A stretch of DNA of 64,000 bases from Siderastrea siderea. Taxonomy: Eukaryota > Cnidaria > Anthozoa > Scleractinia > Rhizangiidae. A program made the translations under genes and the position numbers. Of this stretch, positions 12,801 through 27,800 are shown in pieces; positions within the stretch are counted from its first letter, which is position 1; the number at the start of each line of letters is the position of its first letter. The notes below the pieces were generated by a model that saw nothing but the letters and a program-made list of their open reading frames with translations, was not told where the DNA came from and made no database searches. The DNA lies in assembly GCA_964030785.1 (NCBI GenBank), contig OZ034972.1:19595683-19659682 (forward strand), in the 5' to 3' direction.

Positions 12801-15800
12801 ATTTTGTACAAGGGCTCAGTCTAACAAATGCCCCTCCCATTTCCTATATCATCAGGAAGACCCGCCTGGATGAAATGACCATCTTACACTATTTCGACTG
12901 AGAAAGTTCGGTAACAGACTGGAAGAAGTCTTAGAACGTCAAAAAAAATGCTTCCCATCACCCGAAACTGTGTACACTGTTTACAGGAGCTCAGAAGCTC
13001 ATCAGTATTTTTCATAGTATGTTTGACCGATGACCGCCTCATTTAACTATTCAAAGAAGCTTATGCTAGTCCGAAGGTGACAAAATATCAAGTTTACCAT
13101 TCTTTTATGTCAAGTTACATTTTTATACATCAACTATTTTATACTCGTGTCATTTTGTCGTATATTTATGTCAAAACAATTTCTTCTGTGTCAGTGTGAT
13201 TTTTGCTATATCAAGCGATCTGTTATATGTATCAAATAAATCATTGTTTCATACATGAAGTGGTTAGCATTTTCATATCAAGTTGTGTGTACATTTTTGT
13301 ACATCAAGAAAGGGGAGATGAGCTTTTGATCAGAAGTACCATCAAGGAGAGGAGTCTGGCGACGAGTTATCGGAGTTTATTCGAGAGTTCTTTGAAAAGA
13401 AGCTTTTATTGATCCGGCAGTGTAACACTTGTTTGGAAGAAATAATGATGGTGACCAAGCAGAATTATTAGCTAGAAGGATGGAGCAATATGAGCAAACT
13501 TTACGAGTCATGTACCAGCGAATAACAGAATCGCGTTCCCACCTACATGCTCTTGGCTTTAATTATGAGAAGTTGATGGTTTCTCATAATCGGACAGAAA
13601 TTGGAAAGGTTAAATTTTATAGAGGGACTTTACTCTGATAACGACAATGTTGAAAGAGCAACAGGGACAGAGGGAAATCTTTGCTCCATGCCGTACCAAA
13701 CGGTCGTGCAGGCAGGCCAGATTTTAATAAAAAAGTTATGGGAGCCTGTAAATGCAACCACCTCTCATCACTGTCCAAAGAGAGGTAGTGACAGTGAATG
13801 ATAGTGGTAGATGCTGCATTAGGGCAACCATCTGACTACAGTGCCAAGGTTAGTACATCTCTGATTATATTATCCAAGGCAACGTCGGTAATCTGAGAAA
13901 AATTATGCTCTTGGCTAACAGGCATACTAATCCTTGATGATGGCGAGAAAGAGTTCTTGCAGATACATCAAGTATTCTTGCTACAGTGTATGTCCTAAAA
14001 CCTGCACCCTCTCAGAGTCCTCGAATGTGTTCTTCAGTTAGGCTTACTGTTTCTTTGCGAAACGAAACGAAATGAAAATAAATGAAGACTAAAGTCAGCT
14101 AATGGTTTGGTGCGCGTTGTGTTCTCAAAGAGGAATAAACACCGGAAATGCAGAGTTTTTAAATACAAAGATCTGTATTCTGCGAAACGAGCTCTTCTCA
14201 GATTGCAGCGAACTTTAACCTATTTCATTACATTCGTTAACGCTTTCCATTAATGTTCCTCGCTGTAATGACGAATTCTGAACAAAAAGCGGCGAGCCAA
14301 GAGGTCAGAAATACTCCGTTTCGCAAATTACGGCAGCAATGTAAACAGATGAACACTGATCGACGGTCTTCGTTTTCGAGTAGGGTCTTCGTTAAGTGTC
14401 CGTTAAAAATGGATGTATAGGATATCTCGAAACTGAGATTTTGATCGTGTTCAAAGACCAACCTGCCATATCCAAACACGTCCAAATTTTTACGAGCATT
14501 GCCGAAAACTTGCCATTTCGGTAAGTGGTCAATGGAAAAAAGTCGTCACGCAATGTCATCAGGCGTGTGCATTGGGAAAGGTTGACAGCGGACGGTTGTC
14601 ACGCTACACTACACACAAGACCCGCACCGCAACAAACGGCATAATGTTGGCTCAGTGTCTCACAATTAGGATCAAAATACAGATCTGTAATTTGCGAAAC
14701 GGAGTATTTCTGACCTCTTGGCTCACCGCGTTTTGTTCAGAATTCATCATTGCAGCGAGGAATGTTTACGGAGAGTGTTAACGTTTGTAATGAAACAGGT
14801 TAAAGTTCTCCGTGATCTGAGAAGATCACGCCTCGCAAAATACAGATCTGTAATTTGCGAAACGGAGTATATGTGACCTCTTGGCTCGCTGCTTTTTGTT
14901 GAGAATTCATCATTGCAGCGAGGAATATTTAAGAAAAGCGTAAATGAATGTAGTGAAATACACTCTTTTTTTTATAAGAACCTTTTTTATAAGAACGTCG
15001 AGGCTGGGATTGGCAAAAATTTTAAGAACATGCTTAGAACATACCCAGGCTGCGATTTTGTTAAGACCGTCTCTTTATCATGTCTTCATATTTGTAGAAT
15101 AAGCTATGCGGTGAGAGTGAAATAAAGTGTAATAATCTGGTCAGAGTAATTTACAGCCTATTTGAGCCCCAAATGCTAGAGTTTTTGTGACGCCGCAAGT
15201 CATCTTCCATTTTTACAAAAGCAAACACGTACAACTTTTAGGAAATTGGTAGAACTTGACCTATTTGTTCTTTCTTTCATTCACAACTATGATTTACTGA
15301 AATACTATAGAATTAATCTTAAGAACATTGTTAAGAACGTTTCAGGCTCAAATCGCCAAAAAAATAAGAACATTCAGTTCTGGTTCAGCCTCAGCTAAAA
15401 AATTGGACGTTCTTATAAAAAAAAGAGTGTATAGGTTAAAGTTCGCTGCGATCTAAGAAGAGCTCGTTTCGCAATATACAGATCTTTTCCTCTAATCTTT
15501 TTGACAACACAACGAGCACCGAACCATTAGCTGACTTTAGTCTTCATTTATTTTCATTTCATTTCGTTTCGTTTCGCAAAGTGCAGTAAAGTTGTAACGA
15601 AGGCTGGCCTGCCTGCACGCCGTTTGGTACCGTAGAGCAAAAATTTCGTCTGTCCCTGTTGCTCCGTTCTCATCTTCAGCATTGTCGTTATCGATGGAAA
15701 GTCCCTCTAATTTTCTAAAATCTCTCCGATGGAAACCATCAACTGCTAGCAATAAATCGAAGCGAAGAGCATGTAGGTGGTAGGTGGGAACGCGATTCTG

Positions 15801-18800
15801 TTATTCGCTGGTACATGACTCGTAAAGTTTGCTCATATTGCTCCATCCTTCTACGCTAATAATTCTGCTTGGTCACCATCATTATTTCTTCCAAACAAGT
15901 GTTACACTGCCGGATCAATAAAAGCTTCTTTTCAAAGAACTCTCGAATAAACCCCGATAACTCGTCGCCAGACTCCTCTCCTTGATGGTACTTCTGATCA
16001 AAAGCTCATCTCCCCTTTCTTGATGTATAAAATTGTGCACACAACTTGATATGAAAATGTTAACCACTTCATGTATGAAACAATGAATTATTTGATGCAT
16101 ATAAGAGATCGCTTGATATAGCAAAAATCACACTGACAAATAAGAAATTGTTTTGACATAGATATATGACAAAATGACACGAATATAAAATAGTTGATGT
16201 ATAAAAATGTAACTTGACATAAAAGAATGGTAAACTTGATATTTTGTCACCTTTGGACTAGCATAGAAGCTCTTTCACGAGGTATCTGTTTGTGTCACGT
16301 TTGCAACAAAAATTCAACTGACTTACCTGTGGAAGCCCCATGATAAAGTCATGAGCATTCGCCATCTTTGTTGCTTTTTCGATGTCTTCCTGTGTCGCAC
16401 CATCTTTGCCGTAGTGGATATTCTCTGCTATTGTTGTGTCAAAAAGAACTGGCTCTTGACTCACTACACCAATGTGTTCACGCAACCACTTCAGGTTCAG
16501 ACTGCGAATGTCATGACCGTCAACAGTTACCTTCACGAACAGAAACACTCCGTGTAAGTTAGTGAACAACACCACAGATTGGAGTAAAAATTGGTCCTCT
16601 TTGAGCATTCTGCGACTTTATCTTGAATATTAATTTTGTATCAGTTCACCGACTGTTTCCTAGGTGATTTGAACTCACATTCAAACTGCTTTTAATACAC
16701 CTGAAATGACCTCCTCTTATCAAATTATAAGACTTTACAAGAATATCAAAGTCAATACCAACATCAGTTTCGGGAAAAAACGAAACCAACTATCACGGAC
16801 GACGTCCACGCAAATAACAGAACGTGACAGTTAAGGGATAAGGTTCGCTCTGAGAGAACGTTTATACTGAGTCCACCCAAAAGAGAAACGTTGCGTGTTT
16901 TGTGAAGTTGGAGTAGATAAGGTTAGGGCTATATAAAACATACACATTATTTAGGTGTCAGCGGTATTTATCACAGAGTACTGGTTGCGGACACCATCAA
17001 GATCGAATTGGAATTTCGGAGCTGTTGCTTTGGGAGAGGGGAAAACCGGAGTACCAAGAGAATAACATCGCGGAGCAAGGGCGAGAACCGCCACAAAATG
17101 CAACCCACATACGACGCTGAGTTTGGGAAACGAACCCGAACCGCATTGCCATCCCTGTTCTCCAAGAATAAGGAGGCGGTAAGAATGTATTTCTGTGTCA
17201 ATTTTCTAGCTTAAAGTGTTTGCTCTTCATCAGAATGCATGAAAGAGCAAATTAATTTTCTCAATTTAATCTTCGAGGCCCTGAGTTTCTTACCTCGCCA
17301 CTGTTGGGGTCATAAAATCTCTGTAGCAACTTGACCACTGTACTCTTTCCACAGCCACTCTCTCCCACTAGAGCAACTGTCTGTCCACTATCTACACTCA
17401 GGTTGAAACTGTTCAAAATCTAACAAACACAGAAGCATGTCATTGAAACTGCTGTTTTGCTGTTAGTCAACCAAGGTCGGCGTTATTTTAATTTCCTGTT
17501 CAGTGCATTGTAAACATCAGGTCACAGATGTGATCTTTTCGGAGCTTGGTACTGAACACGAACATTTCTTCTGTTTGCTTCTTTTAAGTTAGTACACATC
17601 ACAATCATCACCTTGTACCTTTGCTTATTCCTAGATATTCTGCATTAGTTCGTTTCCAGTGAAACGAATAGAGCAGTAGCATTTTTTACTGATGAAAGAA
17701 TTACTTTCATTCAAAACTGGCCTTCCAAAAATGTTATATGGCGTCCAAAACAACTAAAGTCACGGAACACGAATGTATAAATGGAGGCGACGTTTTATTC
17801 TAAAACTTCCTTGTAATTGTAAGGGGAACTCTGTTGAACAGGGAAAGCACTTGAACTCTCTTCACTTGAGAATATGCTCAAACATGAATTGTGCGTTTCT
17901 GAAAAAGAGATGGCTTCACTTGGCAATTTGTCTGATTTTGTTAAGGGTAATATAATGTCTTGGCCTTTAAGAAATGTACTGTACCTTAACGTCTGGTCGT
18001 GATGGATAAAAGAATTCAATGTCCTTGAAGGTTACATATCCTTTAAAGGAACTGTGGTCAAGTATTGTTCCCTCATTGGAACTGGAGTCGATTGGAGGAA
18101 CCTAAAAAGAAGCAGAAACGAAATTTATGAAAATGTTTGAGTCACGCCAAATCTGTAATGTCGTAACGACTCTGAGTTCTCCACAGCAACTTTGAGTTAT
18201 TGATTAAATATCAGTCACATTTTTTTTCTTACATTTGTTCGGATTATCGTTCTCTTTATTTTCCTCGAATCCCCTAACAAACCCAAATTCAACGAGAAAC
18301 AAAACAAAATACGGGAAGCACTAGTACCAAATCGACTTAAAGGAATACGGGATTAAAAGTCTTCTCAAAGACTATTGTGTCCACCAATTCACACCAAACA
18401 TGATTCTTCTGTGAGATGTTTGCCAAGGAGTACTTTAGAACATATGGAATTTCTGGCGTTTGAGTGGATACGAATTAGCCAGAAATGAAATATTTCTGCG
18501 GCACAAGAGCAGGGGGACTGGGGCTGGTTTAGTTGAAGTGCAGCATGGGTAGAAAGGAGGGCTATATAAGTGATGTAAGTCACGTGGGAGATCATTCTAG
18601 GCCGACACCTCGTTCAGCTTACGTTATTTTTAATTTTTAGTAAGTTGTTCTTCGTTGTCATACGTCCGACTTTTATTTTAGTTAACGCGGGTGGGGATGT
18701 TTGCAACGTGTAGCCTTGTAGGAAGGGCTATTTAGAGCTTGAGCCATGGTTCCTACCCAGATTTCCTGCCGAGTTTTTCCCCATCGGGGTTTTTTTCAGG

Positions 18801-21800
18801 CAGGTTTTTTCTGGCCTCCGTTCTGACAGTAACGTCTTTGTAAACTGTCGCTCAGCTCTGCTTTTATGTTATGTGCCGTACGCTTGGATGTAATAAGAGG
18901 TTGTAGTATAACTTATTGTTATAGTTCCCGGTGCTCGGCCGAAACTGCCAAAATAAACCTAATGGTTTTTGCTCATGTTGTGTACTACTGCGTAGTGGAG
19001 CCGAAATTTTATGTTTTACGAAGTCCACCTTAGTTTTAGATAATCATATGCGCTAAACATAGGCACGCAGTGCGTGTAGAACCGATAACCTTTTTAACTC
19101 GTGAATTTGGCTTGCACAGTGAACGGGTGGTGGATGGTGTCGACAGTCTGTAATGGCCATCGGAATTGGATGGAATCCTGATCGAATTGATGAATTATTT
19201 ATATCTTGCTTTCGAGCTAGGCCGCACGGCCAAAACCAGCCGTGCTTCAGGCATGTTCCGCGTGGAGGACACGTTATCTCCTACCTCCCCTACTACGCAT
19301 TTTTCTGCCCTCTAGTGCTGTCAATTGTTTAGGAGACATATAAACGAATCAGAAACTCTCTTTTGGACATATATTTGTGAGTTTTAAGGAGTAGGGAAAA
19401 CGCCCAACCTCGTCCCCAGGCTCTTTCAAAACCCAGAAGAGGGGACGAGGTTGGGGAAAGGCCGATTTTTGGCCTACCACATGGGATCTGTCCTAGATTT
19501 TCAAAATGTATTTTTCTTCCCTTAAAGTTAAGATACTTCTATTTAGGAGCTCAAAATGGAAATAAATCAAGCCGAGGAATAATCCGCCTCTCAAAAGAAG
19601 ACATGGAGCTCTTTAAAGCAACGAAAAGCCGTTTCGCGTTGAGATTCTTTCGATTTGCCAGAGACCTGACCTAAAGTCTGTAAAGTTTGCTCTAAAATGT
19701 AAGCCAAACCACGGACTTCAAATAGATTTTACAAGACCTGGGTAAACGCTACAGTACGGTAAATGTTGCTTTTAAATGTTGATTTGCTTTTTAAAAATTT
19801 TTTAACTGAACGTTTGATCCAGATTTCTATAATTTTTGCAATTTTGTTCGCAAAGTCGCTCCTCTTTTGATTTAGCCTGTGAACAGCCACCCCCTCCCCT
19901 CAAGACAGGCTACTTTTGATTGTCACGGATCATATTTTTGCTTGTAGTGTGACGCATGTGTCACGCGAAATTATTTTGTTGGTACTGTGACATTTTTTGG
20001 AAGATGATCTTAACACGTGGACAGATCACGCAGTTGAAACACGTGATCGCGTGAACTTTAATTTTTTTTTGTGTTTTTTTTTTTGGCGTTTTTGCACGAA
20101 ATATATTTTGGATTTCGGTTTTGAAATCCGTTCGCTTGCCAGATGTCTGTATTTTTGATGGAACATTAAAGGAGAGAGATAAAATTCAAGACATTGATGA
20201 ACCGGTCACCACTGAACAGACCTGAAGTGTCTGCAAAAATTATATGCCTGTGTGCACGCAAGCAAGAAAATCGAAAATTTTTTGCTGCCAAAAGTAAATA
20301 CGCTGTTTATTTGAATAACATTTTTGGCTGGAAAAGATATTTGTCGTTAATTCTGTGTGTTTGTAGTGTAATACGAACACGTTTATGCAGGACGTTCTCG
20401 GCTTGTAGTGCTTTAATATTATTTTGCTAGCTAATAATTCCGCTTGGAAATTAAAACAAGGAAACCAGAAAGAAACAAATTACATGTGCATGAATTCGTG
20501 AAGTAAGCCGAACTGGTTCGTTGCGGCCAAGACGTTCTGATTTTTCTCAAACTGACGAGTCCATATTGTGTACAATTTCTGCTGTGTTTATTGCTGTGGA
20601 AATTTGTACCATGGCTAAGTAAATACAGGACTACAACGCGAATTAAACCCTGCCAGACGTCAAGTGTACAAAATGGCGTATTCGGAGTAAAATTATGTTG
20701 ATCGAGACTCGAGAATGCCAACACTTCGAAGCCCGGGGGTCGTATTCCCATCTATAAGCCGTATGGATGTGTCCCTCTGATATTAAAAGGTAAGGGTTTC
20801 AGTGTCCCGGTAGCACACCCCCACCCAGCACCTCACAGAGTCCCCCCCCCCCCCCACCCCGCCTCACACACTTGAAGACATCCACCAGAACCCGTATACC
20901 GGCGCCGTTATTTCAGGTTTACAGCATCAACCTTATGACGTCAACGTGACGTCATTCGGTTAAAAATGTCAGAATAAGGTAAGACCATTAACAATCCACC
21001 GACTTCGTTTCATTGGCCGTTTTTTTCTTACGAAATTGTGACCAGCCCTTACCCTGTCAATGATAAGGAACACTTTATATGCTGCTCCTCGGGCTGTTGC
21101 TACAGATTGGAAGTTTGGCCCAGCTTGGCCCAGCTGCATGGCAGCAATTACCACTGAAAAGAAAACCTAAAAATAAACAGTGGACATCACATCAATTCGG
21201 AAAGTAAAGAATGTCATAAGATGTCAAGAACAATATCTAGTAAGTCAGTGAAAAAACATTTCCCCTCCACTAGACTAAGCTAACTGCATTTCCTTCTTTG
21301 AACCAACACGACTGCGATGCACGGAGCATATAGAAAGACAGCAGCAGTTGATTCCATCTACAAGCACAGGGAACTACAACTGATGCGCAAAGAAGGGCTG
21401 AAAAGACAGCCGAAATTAAGATAGTGATCATGTTGAAACCATGTTCATGTTCATGTTTTCTTATGTCCATTACGACTGTATTACCAAGTCCATCCTGCTC
21501 GGGGGGGGGGGGGGCAAAGTTTGAATGCACCATTTTATAATCCATCAAGACTGAACATGAAGGAGTTCAATGCCACATTTCTCTTACAATTAGCAGGTCC
21601 CCTCCATCCATTTCCTCCTTGATAATCAACTTTGCTCCATACCTACAGAATAAAATTAGGGGAAGCGTTATAATTTTGCTGCTGAGCACTTTGTTGACTA
21701 GCACGTAAGCAAGAGTTCTGTTGTTGGTGGTGCTGTTGCTGTTCTTTTCATTGCAGATGTCTGGTCCCAAGCAGCCCCACACCCTCTTCCCAGACCTCTT

Positions 21801-24800
21801 CCCCGGAGACTGTTCCTGCCTGGCACCTAGTCTGTAGGTGACTCCTACTCTTCGGCAACCAATTTCAATGTTCAGCAACTAATTCCATTTGTTAATTTTT
21901 GTTGAAATATACTCCAATTTTTATGCGTTAATTGTCTACTAATACGCTTCGGGTTCGAATCTGTTGGGCGTTCTGTCATATGGGCTTCATAAGAACGAGA
22001 ATAAAATTCGTAAAACAGTGGGCGTTACTGCCACATGTGAGCTACTGTTTTGACGATTATTCTTCTGCAACAAGAACTATCTGGATGACTACCTAATCAC
22101 CAATAAAACGTAACACTGCGTGTATCTGCATCAAAGTCCGTTAATAAAGCTCGAAAAGATTAGTCGTTTGAGTAGCTAACGACGTTATGTTCATTGACAG
22201 TAATCCTTTTCAGATCTAGAATCTGAGGACAGTTCATTACCTCTTCGACGAAACATCTGTTTCACTGATTGACTTCGGTTACTGATTAGTATGCCCCCAG
22301 AAAACTGGCGCACTACCTTTGACCAGTCTTTAAAGCAACAGCCTCAGATAAATATAAACGGTCCACATGAATGCGGACATGGAGGAGCTATCGCTTTTTT
22401 AGGCGAATACGTGTGGCTTTTAATTAATTTATTAACGTCGCTGGTTTTGATTTTATCCTTCAATAATACGAATGATAAGTCTTGCGTTAACACTGTCGAA
22501 TAGTTTCACTTTCGTTTCTTAACTTAAATCACATTTTCGAACACTTGCAGCACAAATTTTTTGGAAACCGTGGTCAGAAAACTGCTTTCGAAGTGTATTG
22601 TCGCCGTAGAAGAACCGTTCCGCGTGACAGCAAATGTAATCACCTGATCCAGTCACTCGTGGAAAACATCACGAAATTGTAGGTTGTTGTGTGATTTGCA
22701 CGTTTCTGTGCATCTTGTGACTAGTGACGTCACTGATGACGAATGTGGCAAACCCGTAGACAAGTAAATAAATATATAAACTAGCGGGTGACGACAAAGT
22801 GATGAGAAAGCTCATCCCAAAAATAATAACAAACCACCAACCAGTTGTTGATTATTCAAAAGACTGGGACCTAAACTGGGACATAAACACCACAGTCGTC
22901 ATGAAAAAGTAATATTAACTTACCAAAAGGCCAAAGCGTAGCTGCCATAAATGATAATTTGAAAGAAGCCAATACCCAGTCCAGTCAAAACACCACCTTT
23001 GACACCAAAGTCTCGAGCTTCTCCCAGAAAGGAAGAATACCTGGAAAAAAAAAGAACAAATCCCAATTTTAATGTTGCGTTACATGGTGTGTTTTTTTCT
23101 TGTTATCAAAATACTCAGCTAAAAAAAGGATCAAAACCTTTTTTTGAGCATCATCTTGGATTTCACTTCACCAGAACTTCAGAAGACCACCAAACATGAG
23201 TACAAAAACTAATAACATACTAAATGATCAAAAATGTAAAGGTTACCGCAAAAAAGTTAAAACACTGCAAAAACATTGTCATTGTCGAACTATAAAATCA
23301 TTACTAGGCTTCCTAGTAATCAGCGTTTCTCTTCGACCGTATGCTTTATTTTTCCAGAACAAATTCTCGATATGGCAGAAATTCTGCACTGGCACTTCAA
23401 CCAAATATTATGTGATATTTCCACAGATGTTTTTTTTGTTTTTCTCAAAGCTAAATTCAGCACCCCCGAAGCTCATAGAATTCACTACTTTTGGGATACT
23501 TTGACCGGTAGAGAAAGCAGCGACCCACAAATTAGACTGCTCTGGAGAATCAAGCATTTTTTAAATCAAATCAGCTGTTTAGTGTTACGTTATACTCGAT
23601 CTCGAGGCTAGCTGGTCAAAAACGTGCGGCCGAAAAGAAGACAACTACCATACAATAAAATACAATACAATGCTCTTTAAAGAGGTGAAGCTTGTGGGAT
23701 CGTGTAAAATAACTCATAAAAAACATAAAAATCAGGGCGATATTTCGGAAGTGTTCCTGTGCGTAAATGGACAGCAGGCCGGGTAGAAAAGCTAAAAATG
23801 CAAGTTCGAATACCTTTGTTTCTTTATGTTGTTGTTGTTTTGTTTTGTTTTGTTTTGTTTTGGTTTTTTGGTTTGTTTTTGCTTTTGTTTTTCTTTTTTG
23901 TTTTTTCGTAATAGAAGATACCGTATTGCAATGTACAATAATGCATTCTGGGGATTTGTGAAAGACTATTGTACACTGTTTTCGATCGCAGGATAAAAGT
24001 TTGGTTAGATAACAGCATCCAAATTGTTCTTAAGATGTGCTAAATGTTAATTTTGCAATACTGCTGTGTTTGTGCGTTTTTCTGTGATTACTCGATGTTT
24101 GTTGCTCGTAAATAACCGCGCAAAATGTACTGGGAAGCTTTCACGTACAACGTTTCTTTAAATAAGGAAGCAGCACCCTTGCGCCTGGAAAATTAAAACA
24201 TCTTAGACAATCAAGCTAACATGAAGGCTGATCATGTTGCTTACCTCGCAATTTCTTTTTGCTCTCCTGCAAATGCAGCAACAGTTCTTATTGATGACAA
24301 AACTTCTTCTGCTACGCTCCCAGCCTTGGCATAAGCATTCAGCCCTTTAGATGAAAATGAAGCCATCATCTGCAACACAAGCAAAACGAGAGATAAATAA
24401 CGCAAACTCACCTGCAAACTCTGTGAGGGGGGCACCATTATTATTAAGGATTGTCGTGTAACTTTTATTTACACCTAATTATTTTTCGAGAGGTGACTAT
24501 AGCATTTTTTAATCCATTCTCAAGGCCTTTGGAAACATAGCCTCCAACGCAGACGTCCTTAGTGCTAGAGGAATGCGTGACGAGCCCAAAGAGTGTCTGC
24601 ATTGGAGGCTATTGGAAACACGAACTCTTTGAGAAGTTGTTATCTCCTTATTTAACCCTTCTACTAAGCCCCATGCATGTTAGGGATGACTAGGTCGTGT
24701 TGAGTTTTGACCTAGCGTGAATGCAACCCACCAATATTCTCTTTACATCTGGCAAGCCTCGAGAAAACAAAGAAAGAAAAGGAAACACGACGGCAGGGGT

Positions 24801-27800
24801 CAGGCTCCAACCATCAACTTTTTGATAGAAGGTTCGAAGCGCGGGTAACCAGGTGACATTTGTGTTGTCTCGTGGTTACCACGTCTTGTAGTAACCACGA
24901 GACAACACAAATGTCGCCTGGTTACCGCGTCAAGATTTCGATCTGAAGGCCGGAGGGTGACCTCTGCCGTCGTGTTCTTTCCTTAAACAAGAACACTGTA
25001 CTTCTGGTTGAATCGCTCCGCTCAGATGCACACATTTCTACCGGCGAGACGCTGGGAAAACCTAACAAAACGATGGGGGTCACCTTGCGATGGACAAACA
25101 TAACATCCAGGACAAAGAATTACTCACTCCAAGTTGCTTCATGCCACAGATACAGGAGGTAAATGGCCGGCATATATATATAGAAATCCAAGTGGCCCGT
25201 CAATATTTGAAAGTTATTTCTAACCGCCTACCTTTCCCATTAATCCACCTGCAATAACCAGCAATGGACTAACAGCAATGATAACAAGGGTAAGTTTCCA
25301 TCCATACACGAATCCCATGACCAAACCCAGAATAACTATAGTAATTGCATGGATGAACATGCCAATTTTATGACCAATGCCATCAAGCACTTGGTTAAGG
25401 TCCCTGGAAAAAAGGAAAAATGATGTGAGAAAAGTTATGCAAGATCTCAAACGTAATGTTAAATACTTCAGACACAGGTTCAAATAGCAGTCGCTGTCAT
25501 CAAGTCTTTCTTCAACAATCTTCAGACTGCATCACTCTACTCGTCGCTTTGTACACATTTACTCTGTCCATCATCATTGTACCTCAATATTCGCCGTACG
25601 ATTATGTATTCCATTGAATTCCATTTTTCAAAGAGAAATTCGGATCCATTCCTCGTTTTCTGCAAAACTAGTTTGGTCAAGAAAATGATTAATTAAAAGG
25701 AATACAAAACTGTCAAAGCTTTTTCTACGTCAAACGGAAAATGACCAACATTCCATCATCGTTGAAGTAGAGTAACAATGTAAGTCAAGATTATTCTCAA
25801 TAAACACATCTTTAATGACACGATTATTCTCCTTATTCCATCACTTACTCAGTGAGCCGACTGTTGAGTTCTCCTGGATCAGTGGTGTCGAACCAACCAA
25901 TGTCCTGTTTCAAAACGGATCTGAAGAAAGCCAAGCGCATTTTTCTCACTTGCCTTGTTGCAGTAAGCGACCACAGTGCCATCTGTCCATAGGCTAGAAT
26001 CAAGTTCCCAACGGCCAAATAAACATAGTACAAAGCAAACTTTGTCATCTCGCCTTCAAGATCAACCACTGGCAGTGTAATGTTGCCTGAAATCTCGCCT
26101 TGTCCTTTAGCAAACTGGATAAAGCTCTGAATAAGATCACCAAAGATGACAAACTGAAGGGGAATCGCTGCACCATGGCCAAATGCTGATAGAGTACCCA
26201 GTACTATCAACACAACATCTAACTTGTCACTGAAACGAAACTGAAGAAACAAAAAAACAAAACATTGGTTTAGTTTGCTCTACAACCGCTAATTTATAAC
26301 CCAATAATTTCTCTGGCCTTTTTTTGGTTTCTTTAGAAGACTGATTACACTTTTTGTTGTTGTTGTTGTTTCGTTTCTTGTTTTTGTTTTCGTTTTTTTT
26401 TTTCATGTACAGTTGCAGGTCGCTGTAAGTAAAGATTCAGTGGTTTATGTTCTAAGTTAGTAAATCAGAGTTCTGTAGCACTTGCTCGTAGTAAACACCC
26501 CTGTTAATAACACATTCAGAAGAATCCTAGTGGTTCATATCGAAACAGCCACAAACTGTCCAATGACTTTTTAGAACCTCCCCCAACCAATAGAAAACGA
26601 CTGAACTGACCAATAACACTATCAAGTGACAATACACCATGCAAATTCTCTGCAAATGCCCTCGTCTCTACGTTTTTAAAGCTTCAGACACAAACAGAGT
26701 CCAAACCGTCACTGTTAGTCTTCTGACCAAAATTTATTTCATCAGGAAGTTATCCTTTACTTGAGGATTGACTGTCGGCGTCATCCTAATTTTTCTGCCT
26801 GAATCAATGTACTTTGTAAGAAGAAATCGGCTGTTGGGAATTTCATCTATTTGGAACGTTAAAACCACTCATTACCAGTTGAAGCAAAGAAACTGTGGGT
26901 GGTTTCTCTTCTTCCTCTTTGTTGTCTTCTTTCTTATCTTTGTCACCACTGAAGAAATTCAAAAGAAACAATAGTCAAACGTGAGTCATAAATGTATGTT
27001 ATTTACCGGCCGGAAGGTCCGCGTAGGGAAAACTGTGCTCTTGATCATGAATACTGCCCAAGCCCGTGACCGATAGGCCCATAAATAACTTTTTTCCAGC
27101 ATTTCCGAGTACGCAGAGCAATCTTGAAAGATCCGTTAGTTACGAGCGTAAGTTTCATTGAGTCTGGTGGCAGGAGACTAGGAGAGGCATGTAATAATAA
27201 ACCCTTTAAACTTTCAAGCTTAATTATTTTACACTAAAAACTATTACTTATCATCTCGGAAAAGGTTGTTTTTCAAAAACAAACATGCACGTGAAATTTA
27301 TAGCCAGCATTTTACTGAACGCAAGTATTCAAACTTTACTGACCCTTTCCATCCTCCTTACGTAAACACTGAAAGAAAATACTTTGAACAATATTTTTGA
27401 TTAGTCTAATTCCTTTATTTTTACATTTTGCATTATACTCTTAAACTTATGTGCTGGTTCTCTTAATATCAGTAAACAATTTCATCATTAGCGAAACCGT
27501 TCAGCGTAATTAAAGCCAAGTCTATATGTGCGCCGGCTTTTTCCTCCATTCATAATAGATTTTTTTTTATTTAACAAAATATTAACAAGACATGACAAGA
27601 GATGGAAACAGATGGAAAAACAAAATTCAAGGTGACAAGAACAACCGATAAGTTTTAATTTGTGAAGATCTTGAAGGAGAACAAACTGAGAATACTTAAA
27701 ATACTAAGATATGAACGCAGAGACTAAGTACAAGTACTGTTGGTTGCGTTTTACTTGTTTTCAACAAAACACTGAAATCTTACGCAGAACATTTATTCGC

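Larger units (their letters stand above)
13062..16265. mobile_element. 3.2-kb foldback DNA transposon with long inverted arms and 6-bp target duplication
   Basis: Inverted termini begin TATGCTAGTCC and are flanked by identical GAAGCT on both sides (13056-13061 and 16266-16271). The arms (about 13062-14105 and 15515-16265) are near-identical inverted copies, shown by matching open frames at 13203-13412 (+) and 15915-16124 (-) that share [20 protein letters not shown]. The centre holds smaller repeats and a nested MITE. No transposase is recognised. It lies entirely in intron 11. Confidence 0.85.

Noticed and set aside
13203..13412. Independent small gene conserved in inverted copy at 15915-16124
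   Set aside because: Both copies are the arms of the foldback element; conservation reflects duplication, not a host gene.
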